A stretch of 64,000 bases of DNA from Chamaelirium japonicum (lineage: Eukaryota > Streptophyta > Magnoliopsida > Liliales > Melanthiaceae): NCBI GenBank assembly GCA_947650365.1, contig OX393551.1:63109173-63173172 (forward strand), in the 5' to 3' direction. This document shows positions 46,070 through 56,844 of this stretch, one piece after another. The notes under the pieces were generated by a model. That model was not told the DNA's origin, made no database searches, and saw only the letters and a list, made by a program, of their open reading frames with translations. Position numbers and translations under genes: made by a program. Position 1 is the first letter of the stretch; every line of letters starts with the position of its first letter.

Positions 46070-47312
46070 TCACGGCTTGTCTGCGACCTCTGGTACTACT
46101 GCCCTATGGATTTTCAATTCAAGTACCTCTTGTCATCTCACCGTAACTCTACTGTGCTTACCGACTGTACTCCTGCTTCCACCCACCTGGAGGTCCACAC
46201 TGTGGATGGGACTCTCGTACCTATTCCACAATGTGGATCCATCACTACTACCTTAGATCCCATTGGTCGTCTGGCCCTACCCCTTGTCCATCATGCCCCT
46301 CTTCTTCACATTAACCTAATTTCTATCAGCTCTTTTTGCGACTCTGGACTGACTGTCACCTTCACCTCTTCTGCTTGTGTTGTGCTGGATTCGCGGACGG
46401 GTTAGAAGATTGGGCTGGGCCGTAGAGCATAAGGACTTTACCAGTTGGACCATCTCCATGTTTCTCCTTTTTCTGTTGTATCCGCCATGTCAGTTACCTC
46501 TGATGTCGACTTATGGCACAAAATTTTAGGTCATTTATCTAGTGCTTAACTCAAAAGCGTTTTCCATTCGTGCGCTTTGGGTCATGTGTCCTCCTTCCTC
46601 TCTGTCTGTACGGGTTGCAGATTGGCAAAGCATCTTGTCCTTCCATTTTTTGCTAGTGCTTCCCGATCTGTTGCTCTCTTTGATTTAGTGCATTCTGACA
46701 TTTGGGATCCTACTCCAGTCGCCTCTATTTCTGGTTTTATATACTATGTTTGCTTTATAGTTGACTACTCTCGGTGCATATGGGCATATCTTATGAGTCA
46801 CCGGTTTGAGATCCCCCATATTTATCGAATATTCACTACTATGTTTCATACCCAATTTGATCGGTGCATTAAGACCTTTCGGCCTGATTGTGCCAAGGAG
46901 TATCTCTCCTCTGAGATGCGTGAGATTCTTCAATCTCACGGCACTCTTTACCAGCAGTCTTGTCCCCACACCCATGAACAGAACGGAGTCGCCAAACGCA
47001 AGCATCGTTATGTCCTCGAAACAGCACGAGCTTTGCTTCTCTCTATCTTTATTCATCACTCCTACTAGGCTGAAATTGTTATGATAGCTATTCACCTCAT
47101 CAATATCACTCCATCCACTTCTCTTTCTGGTGCCATTCTGTACAAGCGTCTCTACCCCAGTCCATTTAACTATTCTATTCTTCGCACATTTGGGTGTACG
47201 TGTTTCGTTCTACCTCCCCATGAGCATAACAAACTTTCCGCCAGGTCTATTAAATGTGTTCACTTGGGTCTCAGTCGGGAACACAAAGGGTATCGATGCT
47301 ATGATCACTTGG
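46070..47312 (+). pseudogene. copia E protease remnant and integrase
   Basis: The protease motif region is frameshifted. The integrase frame shows CTGCRLAKH, HSDIWDP, FRPDCAKEY and NGVAKRKHRY, in which the catalytic Glu is replaced by Lys. It stops near 47068, continues in another frame, and ends at the truncation. Confidence 0.87.
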
Positions 47313-47472
47313 GTCTCATTGGAATTTATCTCCTTCTTGGGTAAATGTCTATATTAACCGCCTGGGTTACGAATACTAAGATTTTTGTTCTTCCAAACAT
47401 GTTTTGTATGATACCATTCAAAATCTTCTAAAGAAGGAAAATCATCGAATCGATTTAATACTTAGAGGAGCG

Positions 47473-48933
47473 ATGTTAGGGCGGAGAGGAGAGACGACTG
47501 GGAGCCGAGTGGCGGCGGTAGGGAGGCGCACGGGAGAGACAAGCCTTCAGGGTTCTAGGGCCAGGGGATGGGATGCTGATGGTTGGCAGATGGGGGCCCC
47601 TGGAGGGGGTGCCGCCAATCGTCCGAGACATCTCAGGAGAGATGCGACTGGTATTCTAGGGCAGAGAAGGTTTCCTTGGTCCGGCCGTCCTCCTCAGATC
47701 CAGGGTCATTATGTGGGAGATCCTCATCATGAGGGAGGATCCCGCGCCTTTACGAAGCTCCCAGTGGGATTGGACAGGCGCATCGGGGAGATGCAGCGCC
47801 CCTCTTACGCTGATGTCACCAAATCCTTTGGGATTCCTCCGAGACATACAGATCCTCCTTACCCTTTCCCTTCTACAGTGGATCCCTGGGCCCGCAGAAT
47901 CAGATCTTTTGTTCGAACCGAAGAGCCGCCATTAAAGCCTGTGGGTCCAGTGAAGGTGGGTGACCTCTCTAAGAAGGGAAGCAGAGAGGTGTTCTGCTTC
48001 AGGTGCAGGGAGAGAGGGCACATCCAGGCCAACTGTAGGAACGGCATCGTCTGCTTTGGTTGCCGGGGTATTGGGCACCGTTTGGCTAATTGCCCTTCCC
48101 GCAGGAGGGATATGGCTAGGGGTTCTTCGTCCTACCCTCCTCCGGCTCCTCCTCCCATTTTTCCCTCGTCTTGTGAGACCATAGACTTTGATCAGGAGGT
48201 CCTGGACTCCCTTTACAACCTTCGTTGGTGTGGTATCTGTAAGGTAGTCCAGGGATCTGGCACGCCGGCCTCCCTGTCCGGCTGCTTCTCCAGGGCCTGG
48301 GGGTCGGAATGGCCATGGAAAACGAGGAGGCTGGAAGAAGATGAGTTTCTAGTGGAGTTCCCCTCCAAGGCCAGTTTGGCAGATGCTGTGAAGCAGAACT
48401 TCTTCAATCTGGGAGAGATCTCTGTAAAGTTCTTTCCTTGGTCCATTGACAACCGTGCGATAGGTTCTAGAGTCTATCGGAACCTGAAACTCTTCATCGG
48501 AGGTCTTCCATGCCATGCCTGGAATCTGGAGTCCATCAAAGGTGTCCTGCAGAACCATGGAGAAGTACTTAGCTTGGCGCAAGACTGGGAGGAGGCGGAG
48601 GACCTCCGAGAGGCGGAAGTGACCATCAATACTCACAGGCCTGATGACATCCCGGCCTCCATCACCTGCAGGCTCGGCAATCGTTATTACGAGCTGCGAA
48701 TCCGTTCTTTGCCGGAGGCAGAAACCACAGGGGACAGACTCTTCCGAGAGTTGGACGCCCAGCGAGGGGGGCAGACGGGCGAGTTATCCCCGAGTCACAT
48801 CCTGCCGAGCCGTGATCTGCCGGAGGAAGGAGGTAAATCTCTCAACCCTGTGGACTCTCTTGTTGCAGAGATATTGGGTGGAATGGCTTTCTCTCCTCGA
48901 TCAACGAAGGGCAAGCTGGGTGTTCCCACTTGA
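47473..48933 (+). CDS. LINE1 ORF1: nucleic-acid-binding protein
   Basis: A 486-residue frame from the first ATG inside the element. The N-terminal half is basic and Gly/Arg-rich. Two CCHC zinc knuckles follow one another (CFRCRERGHIQANC and CFGCRGIGHRLANC, about residues 173-207), and an RRM-like or DUF4283-like segment comes later (LKLFIGGLPCHAWNLESIKG). Such proteins coat the LINE RNA. The stop at 48931-48933 overlaps a second frame that continues to 49520, so the original ORF1 may have been longer. Confidence 0.83.
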   Translation: MLGRRGETTGSRVAAVGRRTGETSLQGSRARGWDADGWQMGAPGGGAANRPRHLRRDATGILGQRRFPWSGRPPQIQGHYVGDPHHEGGSRAFTKLPVGLDRRIGEMQRPSYADVTKSFGIPPRHTDPPYPFPSTVDPWARRIRSFVRTEEPPLKPVGPVKVGDLSKKGSREVFCFRCRERGHIQANCRNGIVCFGCRGIGHRLANCPSRRRDMARGSSSYPPPAPPPIFPSSCETIDFDQEVLDSLYNLRWCGICKVVQGSGTPASLSGCFSRAWGSEWPWKTRRLEEDEFLVEFPSKASLADAVKQNFFNLGEISVKFFPWSIDNRAIGSRVYRNLKLFIGGLPCHAWNLESIKGVLQNHGEVLSLAQDWEEAEDLREAEVTINTHRPDDIPASITCRLGNRYYELRIRSLPEAETTGDRLFRELDAQRGGQTGELSPSHILPSRDLPEEGGKSLNPVDSLVAEILGGMAFSPRSTKGKLGVPT

Positions 48934-48968
48934 ATTTTAACATTGCTAATGATTCAGCCCTTGGGGCG

Positions 48969-49520
48969 ATGGAAGAGCAAGCTAAGGTCATTGCCGACGA
49001 TCTGTTAGACTCCCTGTCTGACAATGTGGAGCAGATAAGAGAGGCCTCCGATAACGTTGACCTCTTAGACCAAGACTTCAACCAGATTTTGGAACCGCAG
49101 GAAGACAGGTTTGGTTTCCCAGCTGACCCTATTTTACCGTCTAATGTTTCTCAGAATGTGGATTGGCAGGGCGTGGGAGATCAACCTGAGTGTCAGCCCA
49201 CCAGGAACCCCCAACAGGCAACTATTTTGGAGACGAACCAGAAGACCTCGGTGCGTAGGAGCCAGAGGCAAATTCTGAAGGCCTTTGACAAGACCTACCA
49301 GAGGAGCAAGCAGAACTTTTTGGGCATGCATCTGAGGAAGATGGTGGAGAAGAGCTCGGACGTGGAGCTCCACTCTCTTCTCACCTTTTTGGATCAGGAG
49401 ACGGTCTTAGCGTTGGCCGGGGAATGTGGGATTGCTGTTGATAAGGAAGGTTTTGATCCAGCTTTGTTTGTAAAAACCCTTAGAGAGATGGAGAAGGAGA
49501 GGGTCCCTCCCTCTATTTGA
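48969..49520 (+). CDS. LINE1 ORF1 continuation or small second frame
   Basis: A 183-residue frame from ATG 48969, open upstream to 48930 and thus overlapping the ORF1 stop. It is acidic with a basic segment (SVRRSQRQILKAFDKTYQRS). No domain recognised. Either ORF1 suffered a one- or two-base indel near 48930 and this is its C-terminus, or it is read by reinitiation or recoding. I favour the frameshift. Confidence 0.55.
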   Translation: MEEQAKVIADDLLDSLSDNVEQIREASDNVDLLDQDFNQILEPQEDRFGFPADPILPSNVSQNVDWQGVGDQPECQPTRNPQQATILETNQKTSVRRSQRQILKAFDKTYQRSKQNFLGMHLRKMVEKSSDVELHSLLTFLDQETVLALAGECGIAVDKEGFDPALFVKTLREMEKERVPPSI

Positions 49521-49569
49521 TGTTTTTTCTGTTTGTTGTCTGTCCTGTGGTGTGGTTTCTGTTTTTGGG

Positions 49570-52500
49570 ATGAGAGTTCTTTCCTGGAACATCAGAGGGC
49601 TGGGAGCTTTAGAGAAGAGGAAAGCTGTCAACCTCTACGTTAATTCTCAGCACTTGGACATCTTGTGTCTTCAAGAGACTAAGAGTACTAATCCGAACCA
49701 GAGTTTTCTTCGCTCCTTAGGTGGTTCCAGACTCACTAATTGGGAATGGATAGACGCCGTAGGATCTGCGGGTGGTTTGCTTACTGGTTGGCATGATCGT
49801 GATTTCGCACTTACTGATCTCCTTAAGGGTGTCTTCTATCTATCGGTAGTTTTGAAATCTACTCTTTCTGGTGATTTCTGTGTGGTAACTAATGTCTATG
49901 GGCCAAATGACTATGGGCTTCGGCCGGCCTTTTGGAGTGAACTGCGTGATATCCGCCAGCGATTCCCAGGCCCTTGGATCATTGGGGGCGACTTCAACCT
50001 TACCAGATTCTCCTATGAGCGGAGTGGAGCCATAGGGAGTAGGAGGGACATGCAAGACTTTGCAGGGGTGGTGCGGGACCTCTCTTTGTTGGATCTACCT
50101 CTTGCCAACAGGAAGTACACCTGGAACAATAAGAGAGATTCCCCGACTTTTGCCAGGCTAGACCGATTCCTTGTTTCCGATGAATTCGACTCTCGTTACC
50201 CTAAGGTGACCCAGAGAGGGCTAGCCGCCTTCATCTCAGATCATACTCCCATCCTGCTTGACTCCCACTCTGTTAATCTTAAGCAGGGCAAGATTTTCCG
50301 TTTTGAGAAGATGTGGCTTGAAGAGCTTGACTTTCCAGCTCTGGTCAAGGATTGGTGGTCGGAAGCAGGAGACACTTCTAATTCGGCCAGGAATTGGAAT
50401 GCGAAGACGAGATTTCTGAAGAATAGAATCAAAGCGTGGGAGCGTTCTAAGTTTGGTAATGTTATGGCTCACAAGAAGGATCTTCTGCTTAAGATCGGTA
50501 CCCTTGAGAGCAGAGAGGAGCGTACCCCCCTCTCGGTCGCTGAAAAGCAGCAGCTTTCTAATTGGAAAGATGACCTTACAGTTACGCTCATCAAAGAGGA
50601 GGTGATGTGGAAGCAGCGCTCAAGAGACACTTGGATCAAATTGGGGGACAGTAACACAGCGTATTTCCATAAGATTGCGAATAACGCCAGACGCAGGAAC
50701 GCGATTCTTTCGTTGAGGGATGGGCACAGTATCCAGACGACGCAGGAAGGCATTGCGAACAGCGTTTCTCAACACTTCCAGAAGTACTTCGCGAGGAACG
50801 GGATTGAGCGGACTGATATAGATTGGGAAGGGCTTGACATTCTCAAGTTGGAGGACGCGGAGGATTTGGACAGACCCTTCTCGGCTGAGGAGTGTAAGCA
50901 GGCGGTTTTCGGCATGAAGGCGGAGGGGGCTCCTGGTCCGGATGGCCTTCCCATACTGTTCTATCAACAGTTCTGGGACACTATCAAAGACGACCTGTGT
51001 CAGCTCCTTTTGGATTTCTTTCACCACAGAATTTCGTTACACAGTTTGAACTATGCCTGGATTATTTTGATCCCGAAGAAGACTGGTGCTGAAACTATCA
51101 ACGACTACAGACCCATCAGTCTTGCTAACTGCATCTACAAGATTATCACTAAGATCCTAGCCAATCGTATGACGAGCAAGATGAATGATATTGTTAGTAA
51201 GAACCAGACAGCTTTCATTAAGGGTAGGCTGATCCTAGATAGCGTAGCTACGGCTCAAGAACTTATCTACCATATCAAGGAGCGTAAAGAAGAAGATATA
51301 ATTGTGAAGATCGACTTTGAGAAAGCTTTTGACCGGCTGAACTGGAGCTTTATTTTGAATACCCTCAGAGCTAAAGGTTTCTCGGATAACTGGATTCGTT
51401 GGATATGGAACTGCTTCTCCACTTCCACCATAGCCTGCTTAGTGAACGGTCAACCCGGTAAACAATTTAAGACTGGTAGGGGAGTTAAACAGGGCTGTCC
51501 TCTTTCGCCATTTCTTTTCATCCTTGCTATGGACGTATTTGATGCCATGTTGAGGAGAGCAGAGAGCAGAGGTCTGATAACTGGTGTTGGGGATCCTAGT
51601 TGGAGAATAGCTAATCTTCACTTTGCGGATGATACTATCATTTTTTGTGCGGCGAAGAAAGAGCAGATCTGTCTACTGAAGATCCTCCTTTATTCCTTAG
51701 AGACGGTTTCGGGGCTGAAGGTGAACTTCTCGAAGACATCTTTATTCCATATTGGAGTAAATGATCAGCTTGCAACTTCTCTCGCTGCTGTGTTGAATTG
51801 CCGAAGAGACTCCCTGCCAACAAAATATCTGGGTCTGCCGCTGAACGACAGCAGAATTAAGAAGAGTGACTGGTACAAGGTTATTGAGAAAATGGATATT
51901 CGGTTAGCAGGATGGAAAGGTAGAAACCTATCTCTGGGCGGCCGTTTGACGCTTATTAATGCAGTTCTCACTATGATTCCGTCTTACCATCTCTCCTTTT
52001 ATCTTATGCCGAAATGGGTCATCTCGAAGATAGACTCGATCAGGAGTAACTTCCTTTGGAGAGGGGCGGACACTAACGTTAAGGCTTATCACCTGGCTAA
52101 GTGGGGGGTGGTCTGTAAGTCAAAAGAAGAAGGAGGGTTGGGAGTCATCAATCTTGCGGACCACAACAGAGCACTTCTTGGTAAATGGTGGTGGCGACTT
52201 CAGAATGACCAAGGAGACCACTGGAGTTCGGTGATTCGGGGAAGATACTTTAAGAGATTCAAGCCGATGCAGGTCCGGAGGAAGGTTTCGCCTTTTTGGA
52301 AAGGAATCCAGAAGATAGGTCATATCTATAAGTGCGGAACCCAGCTGAGAGTGAGAAATGGGAAATCTATTAACTTCTGGGAGGATCGATGGCTGGTGGA
52401 GGGCCAACTTAAAGACTGGTATCCGGACCTTTATGAACTAGCGTGGGATAAGAAGGCGACGGTTCGTTCTCAATGCCTGGTTGCTGATAACATCACCACT

Positions 52501-53004
52501 TGGGAGTTAAAATTCCGTAGAGTTGTTCCGGTTTTTCTCCAATTCCAAATCCGCGAGCTGATGGATCTGCTTCATCTCATTTCTCTAGATGATGCAGAGG
52601 ATGAGGCAACTTGGCGGCTGGCAACCTCAGGGCATTTTTCTACGAAGTCTTTCTACAATTTCATCAACAAAGGAGGTGTGGTGTGCCCAGTTGCTGGAGC
52701 CTTGTGGAAGACCAAAGCCCCACTGAAGATACGTATCTTTATGTGGCTGATGATAAAGAAGAAGCTATTGACGAAGACTAACTTACTTCGCCGGGGCAAT
52801 CAGAGGGTTTCAGATGCTGATTGTGTCCTTTGCGGTAATGGCCGGGAGGATGTTAATCATCTGTTTCTGCATTGTCCTTTTGTTCGAAGAATTTGGGATC
52901 CTCTGAGGAATGGACTGAAGATTAGAGGTGCGCCCGGATCGGTGTTTTCCTTATGGACAGTCTGGAGGGAGAAGCGCGTTAAGAGACGCCTTCGGCACAG
53001 CTGA
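49570..53004 (+). CDS. LINE1 ORF2: endonuclease-reverse transcriptase
   Basis: 1144 residues from ATG 49570. An apurinic-like endonuclease (residues 1-230; LSWNIRGLG, LCLQETKS, GGDFNLTR, ISDHTPIL) nicks target DNA. A reverse transcriptase (about 470-740; KTGAETINDYRPISLANC, VKIDFEKAFDRLNW, GVKQGCPLSPFLF, LHFADDTIIFC with the FADD box) copies the RNA. A zinc-binding RT-associated domain lies near 1010-1100 (ALWKTKAPLKIRIFMWL, CVLCGNGREDVNHLFLHC). No RNase H domain is seen. A one-base deletion near 53004 ends the frame about 60 residues early compared with the sister copy LINE2. Confidence 0.92.
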   Translation: MRVLSWNIRGLGALEKRKAVNLYVNSQHLDILCLQETKSTNPNQSFLRSLGGSRLTNWEWIDAVGSAGGLLTGWHDRDFALTDLLKGVFYLSVVLKSTLSGDFCVVTNVYGPNDYGLRPAFWSELRDIRQRFPGPWIIGGDFNLTRFSYERSGAIGSRRDMQDFAGVVRDLSLLDLPLANRKYTWNNKRDSPTFARLDRFLVSDEFDSRYPKVTQRGLAAFISDHTPILLDSHSVNLKQGKIFRFEKMWLEELDFPALVKDWWSEAGDTSNSARNWNAKTRFLKNRIKAWERSKFGNVMAHKKDLLLKIGTLESREERTPLSVAEKQQLSNWKDDLTVTLIKEEVMWKQRSRDTWIKLGDSNTAYFHKIANNARRRNAILSLRDGHSIQTTQEGIANSVSQHFQKYFARNGIERTDIDWEGLDILKLEDAEDLDRPFSAEECKQAVFGMKAEGAPGPDGLPILFYQQFWDTIKDDLCQLLLDFFHHRISLHSLNYAWIILIPKKTGAETINDYRPISLANCIYKIITKILANRMTSKMNDIVSKNQTAFIKGRLILDSVATAQELIYHIKERKEEDIIVKIDFEKAFDRLNWSFILNTLRAKGFSDNWIRWIWNCFSTSTIACLVNGQPGKQFKTGRGVKQGCPLSPFLFILAMDVFDAMLRRAESRGLITGVGDPSWRIANLHFADDTIIFCAAKKEQICLLKILLYSLETVSGLKVNFSKTSLFHIGVNDQLATSLAAVLNCRRDSLPTKYLGLPLNDSRIKKSDWYKVIEKMDIRLAGWKGRNLSLGGRLTLINAVLTMIPSYHLSFYLMPKWVISKIDSIRSNFLWRGADTNVKAYHLAKWGVVCKSKEEGGLGVINLADHNRALLGKWWWRLQNDQGDHWSSVIRGRYFKRFKPMQVRRKVSPFWKGIQKIGHIYKCGTQLRVRNGKSINFWEDRWLVEGQLKDWYPDLYELAWDKKATVRSQCLVADNITTWELKFRRVVPVFLQFQIRELMDLLHLISLDDAEDEATWRLATSGHFSTKSFYNFINKGGVVCPVAGALWKTKAPLKIRIFMWLMIKKKLLTKTNLLRRGNQRVSDADCVLCGNGREDVNHLFLHCPFVRRIWDPLRNGLKIRGAPGSVFSLWTVWREKRVKRRLRHS

Positions 53005-53310
53005 TATTAGTGGTTATGGCTGTGTGCTGGAGTATATGAATGGAACGTAACTGCAGAATTTTCAGGCAGAAGAGCTCGGATGCAGATGTTGTCATCAATT
53101 TGGCTAAGCGGAGGCTGATCCAGTGGAAGGTGGCCCTTCAAGGGAAGGAACTCCAGCAATTAGATAATATCATCTGTAATCTCTTTTGATTGTGTTTCTC
53201 TCTTCTTTTTGTAACCGGACCTTGTTTTTAATGAACTGGTAGGGGTCTAGGCCGAACCCCCCCTCATCCACTGAGAGGGATTTCTCAAAAAAAAAAAAAG
53301 GAAAATCATC

Positions 53311-53717
53311 ATTGAAAGTAGAGGAGGGATTAAACATGTAGCATATTTGGGTTGATGGTATTGGTACTGGAGAGGATATCTTTGGTGGTGATGGTGGCAG
53401 CGGGAAGATTGTGAAGTACAATGCCAGACTAGTTGTGAAGGGCTTCGAGCAAAGAGAAGGCATTGATTTCACAGAGATTTATTCTCTTGTGGTAAAGCTG
53501 ACATCCATCAGAGTGGTGCTGAGTTTGGCGGCGTGTCTTAACCTAGAGGTTGAGCAGTTAGACGTCAAAAGAACATTTTTTTCATGGAGGCCTCGATGAG
53601 ATCTACATGGTACAGCCAGAGGGTTTCTTGACAAAGAGCAAAGAGCATATGGTTTGTAAGCTAAAGAAGAGTATCTGCGTGCTTAAGCAAGCCCCGAGAC
53701 AGCGGTATAAAAAACTT
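53311..53717 (+). pseudogene. copia F reverse transcriptase, N-terminal part
   Basis: Reads YNARLVVKGFEQREGIDFTE, VVLSLAACLNLEVEQLDVK then, after a frameshift, MVQPEGFL-like and LKQAPRQ-like wording. This is the Tnt1-type RT, distinct from the short-LTR family. It is cut at 53730 by LINE2. Confidence 0.82.
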
Positions 53718-53730
53718 GATTCATTCATAT

Positions 53731-55780
53731 TTTTTTTTTTTTTGAGAAATCCCTCTCAGTGGATGAGGGGGGGTTCGGCCTAGACCCCTACCGGTTCATT
53801 AAAAACAAGGTTCGGATACAAAGGAAGAAAGAAACACAATCAAAAGAGATTACAGATAATATTATCTAATTGCTGGAGTTCCTTCCCTTGAAGGGCCACC
53901 TTCCACTGGATCAGCCTCCTCTTAGCCAAACTGCTGACCACATCTGCATCCGAGCTCTTCTGTCTGAAGATTCTGGAGTTACGCTCCATCCAAATACTCC
54001 AGCACACAGCCATGACCACTAAGTCCCAGCTATGCCGAAGGCGCCTCTTGACGCGTTTCTCCCTCCAGACTGTCCATAAGGAAAACACCGAGCCGGGCGC
54101 ACCTCCAATCTTCAGGCCCTTCCTCAAAGGGTCCCAAATTCTCCGAACAAAAGGGCAATGCAGAAACAGGTGATTAACATCCTCTCTGCCATTACCACAA
54201 AGGACACAGTCAGCATCTGAAACCCTCTGATTGCCCCTGCGAAGTAAGTTAGTCTTCGTCAAAAGTTTCTTCTTCACCATCAGCCACATAAAGATACGTA
54301 TCTTCAGTGGTGCTTTGGTCTTCCACAATGCTCCAGCAACTGGACACACCACCCCTCCTCTGTTGATGAAGTTGTAGAAAGATTTCGTAGAAAAATGCCC
54401 AGAGGCTGCCAGACGCCAAGAGGCTTCATCCTCTGCATCCTCTAGAGAAATGAGATGAAGCAGATCCATCAGCTCACGGATCTGGAATTGGAGAAAAACC
54501 GGAACAACTCTACGGAATTTTAACTCCCAAGAGGTGGTGTTATTAGCAACTAGACATTGAGAACGAACCGTCGCCTTCTTATCCCACGCTAGTTCATAGA
54601 GGTCCGGATACCAGTCTTTAAGTTGGCCCTCCACTAGCCAACGATCTTCCCAGAAGTTAATAGATTTCCCATTCCTCACTCGCAGTTGGGTTCCACACTT
54701 ATAGATATGACCTATCTTCTGGATTCCTTTCCAAAAAGGAGAAATCTTCCCAGAATTTCTGCTCCGGACCTGCATCGGCTTGAATCTCTTAAAGTATCTT
54801 CCTCGAATCACCGAACTCCAGTGGTCTCCTTGGTCATTCTGAAGTCGCCACCACCATTTGCCAAGAAGAGCTCTGTTATGGTCCGCGAGATTGATGACTC
54901 CCAATCCTCCTTCTTCTTTTGACTTACAGACCACTCCCCACTTAGCCAGGTGATAAGCCTTAACATTAGTGTCCGCCCCTCTCCAAAGAAAGTTACTTCT
55001 GATCGAGTCAATCTTCGAGATGACCCATTTTGGCATAAGATAAAAGGAGAGATGGTAAGACGGAATCATAGTGAGGACTGCATTGATTAGCGTCAAACGA
55101 CCGCCCAGAGAAAGGTTTCTACCTTTCCACCCTGCTAGCCGAAAATCCATCTTCTCGATGACCTAGTACCAGTCACTCTTCTTAATTCTGCTATCATTCA
55201 GCGGCAGACCCAAATATTTGGTTGGCAAGGAGTCTCTTCGGCAATTCAACACTGCAGCGAGAGAAGTAGCAATCTGATCATCAACTCCAATATGGAACAA
55301 TGAGGTCTTCGAGAAGTTCACCTTCAGCCCCGAAACCGCCTCTAAGGAGTAAAGGAGGATTTTAAGAAGACAGATCTGCTCCTTCTTCGCCGCACAAAAA
55401 ATTATAGTATCATCTGCAAAGTGAAGGTTAGCTATTCTCCAGCTAGGATCCCCAACACCAGTTAACAGACCTCTGTTCCCTGCTCTCCTCAACATGGCAT
55501 CAAAAACGTCCATAGCAAGGATGAAAAGAAATGGCGAGAGCGGACAGCCTTGTTTAACTCCCCTACCTGTCTTAAATTGCTTGCCGGGTTGACCGTTCAC
55601 TAAGCAGGCTAAGGTGGAAGTGGAGAAGCAGCTCCATATCCAACGAATCCAGTTATCTGAGAACCCTTTAGCTCTGAGGGTCTTCAGGATAAAGCTCCAG
55701 TTCAGCCGGTCAAAAGCTTTCTCGAAGTCAATCTTAACAATAATGCCTTCTTCTCTACGCTCTTTGATATGGAAGATGAG
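53731..55780 (-). mobile_element. 5'-truncated LINE copy (LINE2), same family as LINE1
   Basis: A 2.05-kb minus-strand LINE with poly(T) at its left end and the target duplication GATTCATTCATAT (53718-53730 and 55781-55793). It covers the RT domain from HIKER onward to the 3' end. The DNA is highly similar to the same part of LINE1 but inverted. Inserted in copia F. Confidence 0.93.
53840..55714 (-). pseudogene. LINE2 ORF2 C-terminal two-fifths
   Basis: Begins inside the RT (VKIDFEKAFDRLNW) and includes GVKQGCPLSPFLF, LHFADDTIIFC and the zinc-binding domain. One stop interrupts it (KSDWY-stop-VIEK near 55162). Unlike LINE1 it keeps the full C-terminus (CWSIWMERNSRIF, DNIICNLF). It cannot be translated alone because endonuclease and start are missing. 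Confidence 0.9.
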
Positions 55781-55793
55781 GATTCATTCATAT

Positions 55794-56843
55794 TGGATCA
55801 AGTCTATAAGTGTATGTTCGTCAACCATTGCGTTTATGTCAAACATGTCACGAGACCAACTTCATAATCTTGATGTGGATGACATGTTGATCGTGGGTCA
55901 AGATGTGAACAGGATTAGCAAGTTGAAGGCGGACAAGTTTAAGTCCTTCGATATGAAGTACTTGGGGCTAACACGGCAGATCTTAGGCATGAGATCATAC
56001 ATAACAGGAAAGCTTGGAATATTTGGCTATCACAGAGAGTTATATTAATCGTGCTTTGGAACGGTTCAGTATGCAGATGCGAAGGTGGTTAGCACTCCAC
56101 CGTCTAATTACTTCAGTCTAAGCTTGAGGAGTTTGCAAACTACCAAAGAGTGAAAAAGAGAGATGGTGGTGATTCCCTTTGTGTCAGTAGTAGGGAGTTT
56201 GATGTATATCATGGTTTATATGAGACCGGATATTGCTCATGTGGTTGGTACAATGAGCAAGTATCTGGAAAATCCTGGGAGGTTGTTAAGTGGATCTTGA
56301 GATACTTGAAGGGTACTTCATAGGTAGGGTGAGAAACTAGTTCTGAAAGGGCATACTAACTTAGACATGGCGGGTGATCTGGAGTCTGGACAATAGACTA
56401 TCAACTTCAAGGTACGTGTTTACTCTAGTAGGGGGAACTGTGTCTTGGTAGTCAAATCTCCAGAAGTGTGGCGTTATCGACAACTAAAGCTGAGTACATT
56501 GCTATGACTAAAGCATGAAAGGAATTTCTATAGATGAAGCGGTTCCTTCAGAACTTGGGCGTGAAGCAGGAGCAATTTCCATTGTTTTGTGATAGCCAGA
56601 ATGCTATTGAGCTGAGCAAGAACCGACTTATCACGGGCGCACCAATCATATCGACGTGCTCTTCTACTTGATCCATTATGAGTTGGAGGAGTTGTTGCAT
56701 CATGTGAAGGTGCACACAAGCAAAACTCCAGCGGACATGATGACTAAGGTGATCACCAAGCAGAAGTATGAGCTTTGTTGGGAGCTCATCAGGATGGAGT
56801 GGTCGGTTGGAGACGTCTTCCTGCATGGTTTTAGAGGGGGAGA
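55794..56843 (+). pseudogene. copia F reverse transcriptase C-part and RNase H
   Basis: Recognisable words are DVDDMLIVGQD (RT box), ADKFKSFDMKYLG, MRPDIAHVVG, FCDSQNAIELSKN and VHTSKTPADMMTK, in several frames with many stops. The order and wording fit the Tnt1-type copia group. Confidence 0.8.
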
Positions 56844-56844
56844 T

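Larger units (their letters stand above)
44313..47312 (+). mobile_element. copia element E, 5' half only
   Basis: Plus-strand copy of the same short-LTR family, in host orientation. It has a 5' LTR, PBS (TAGTATCAGAGC at 44444-44455), C-rich leader, gag, protease and integrase, then loses homology near 47312 in the middle of the integrase C-terminal part. RT, RNase H and 3' LTR are not seen, so it was truncated before or when the adjacent sequence joined it. The frame has many stops, more than A-D. Confidence 0.88.
47447..53297 (+). mobile_element. full-length LINE (LINE1)
   Basis: A 5.85-kb non-LTR retrotransposon with a 13-bp target duplication AAGGAAAATCATC (47434-47446 and 53298-53310) and a poly(A) tail at 53287-53297. 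ORF1 has two zinc knuckles and ORF2 has endonuclease, RT and a C-terminal zinc domain. The 3' UTR ends CACTGAGAGGGATTTCTC before the A run. It is nearly coding-competent, with one small frameshift near the ORF2 end and a split in ORF1. Confidence 0.93.
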
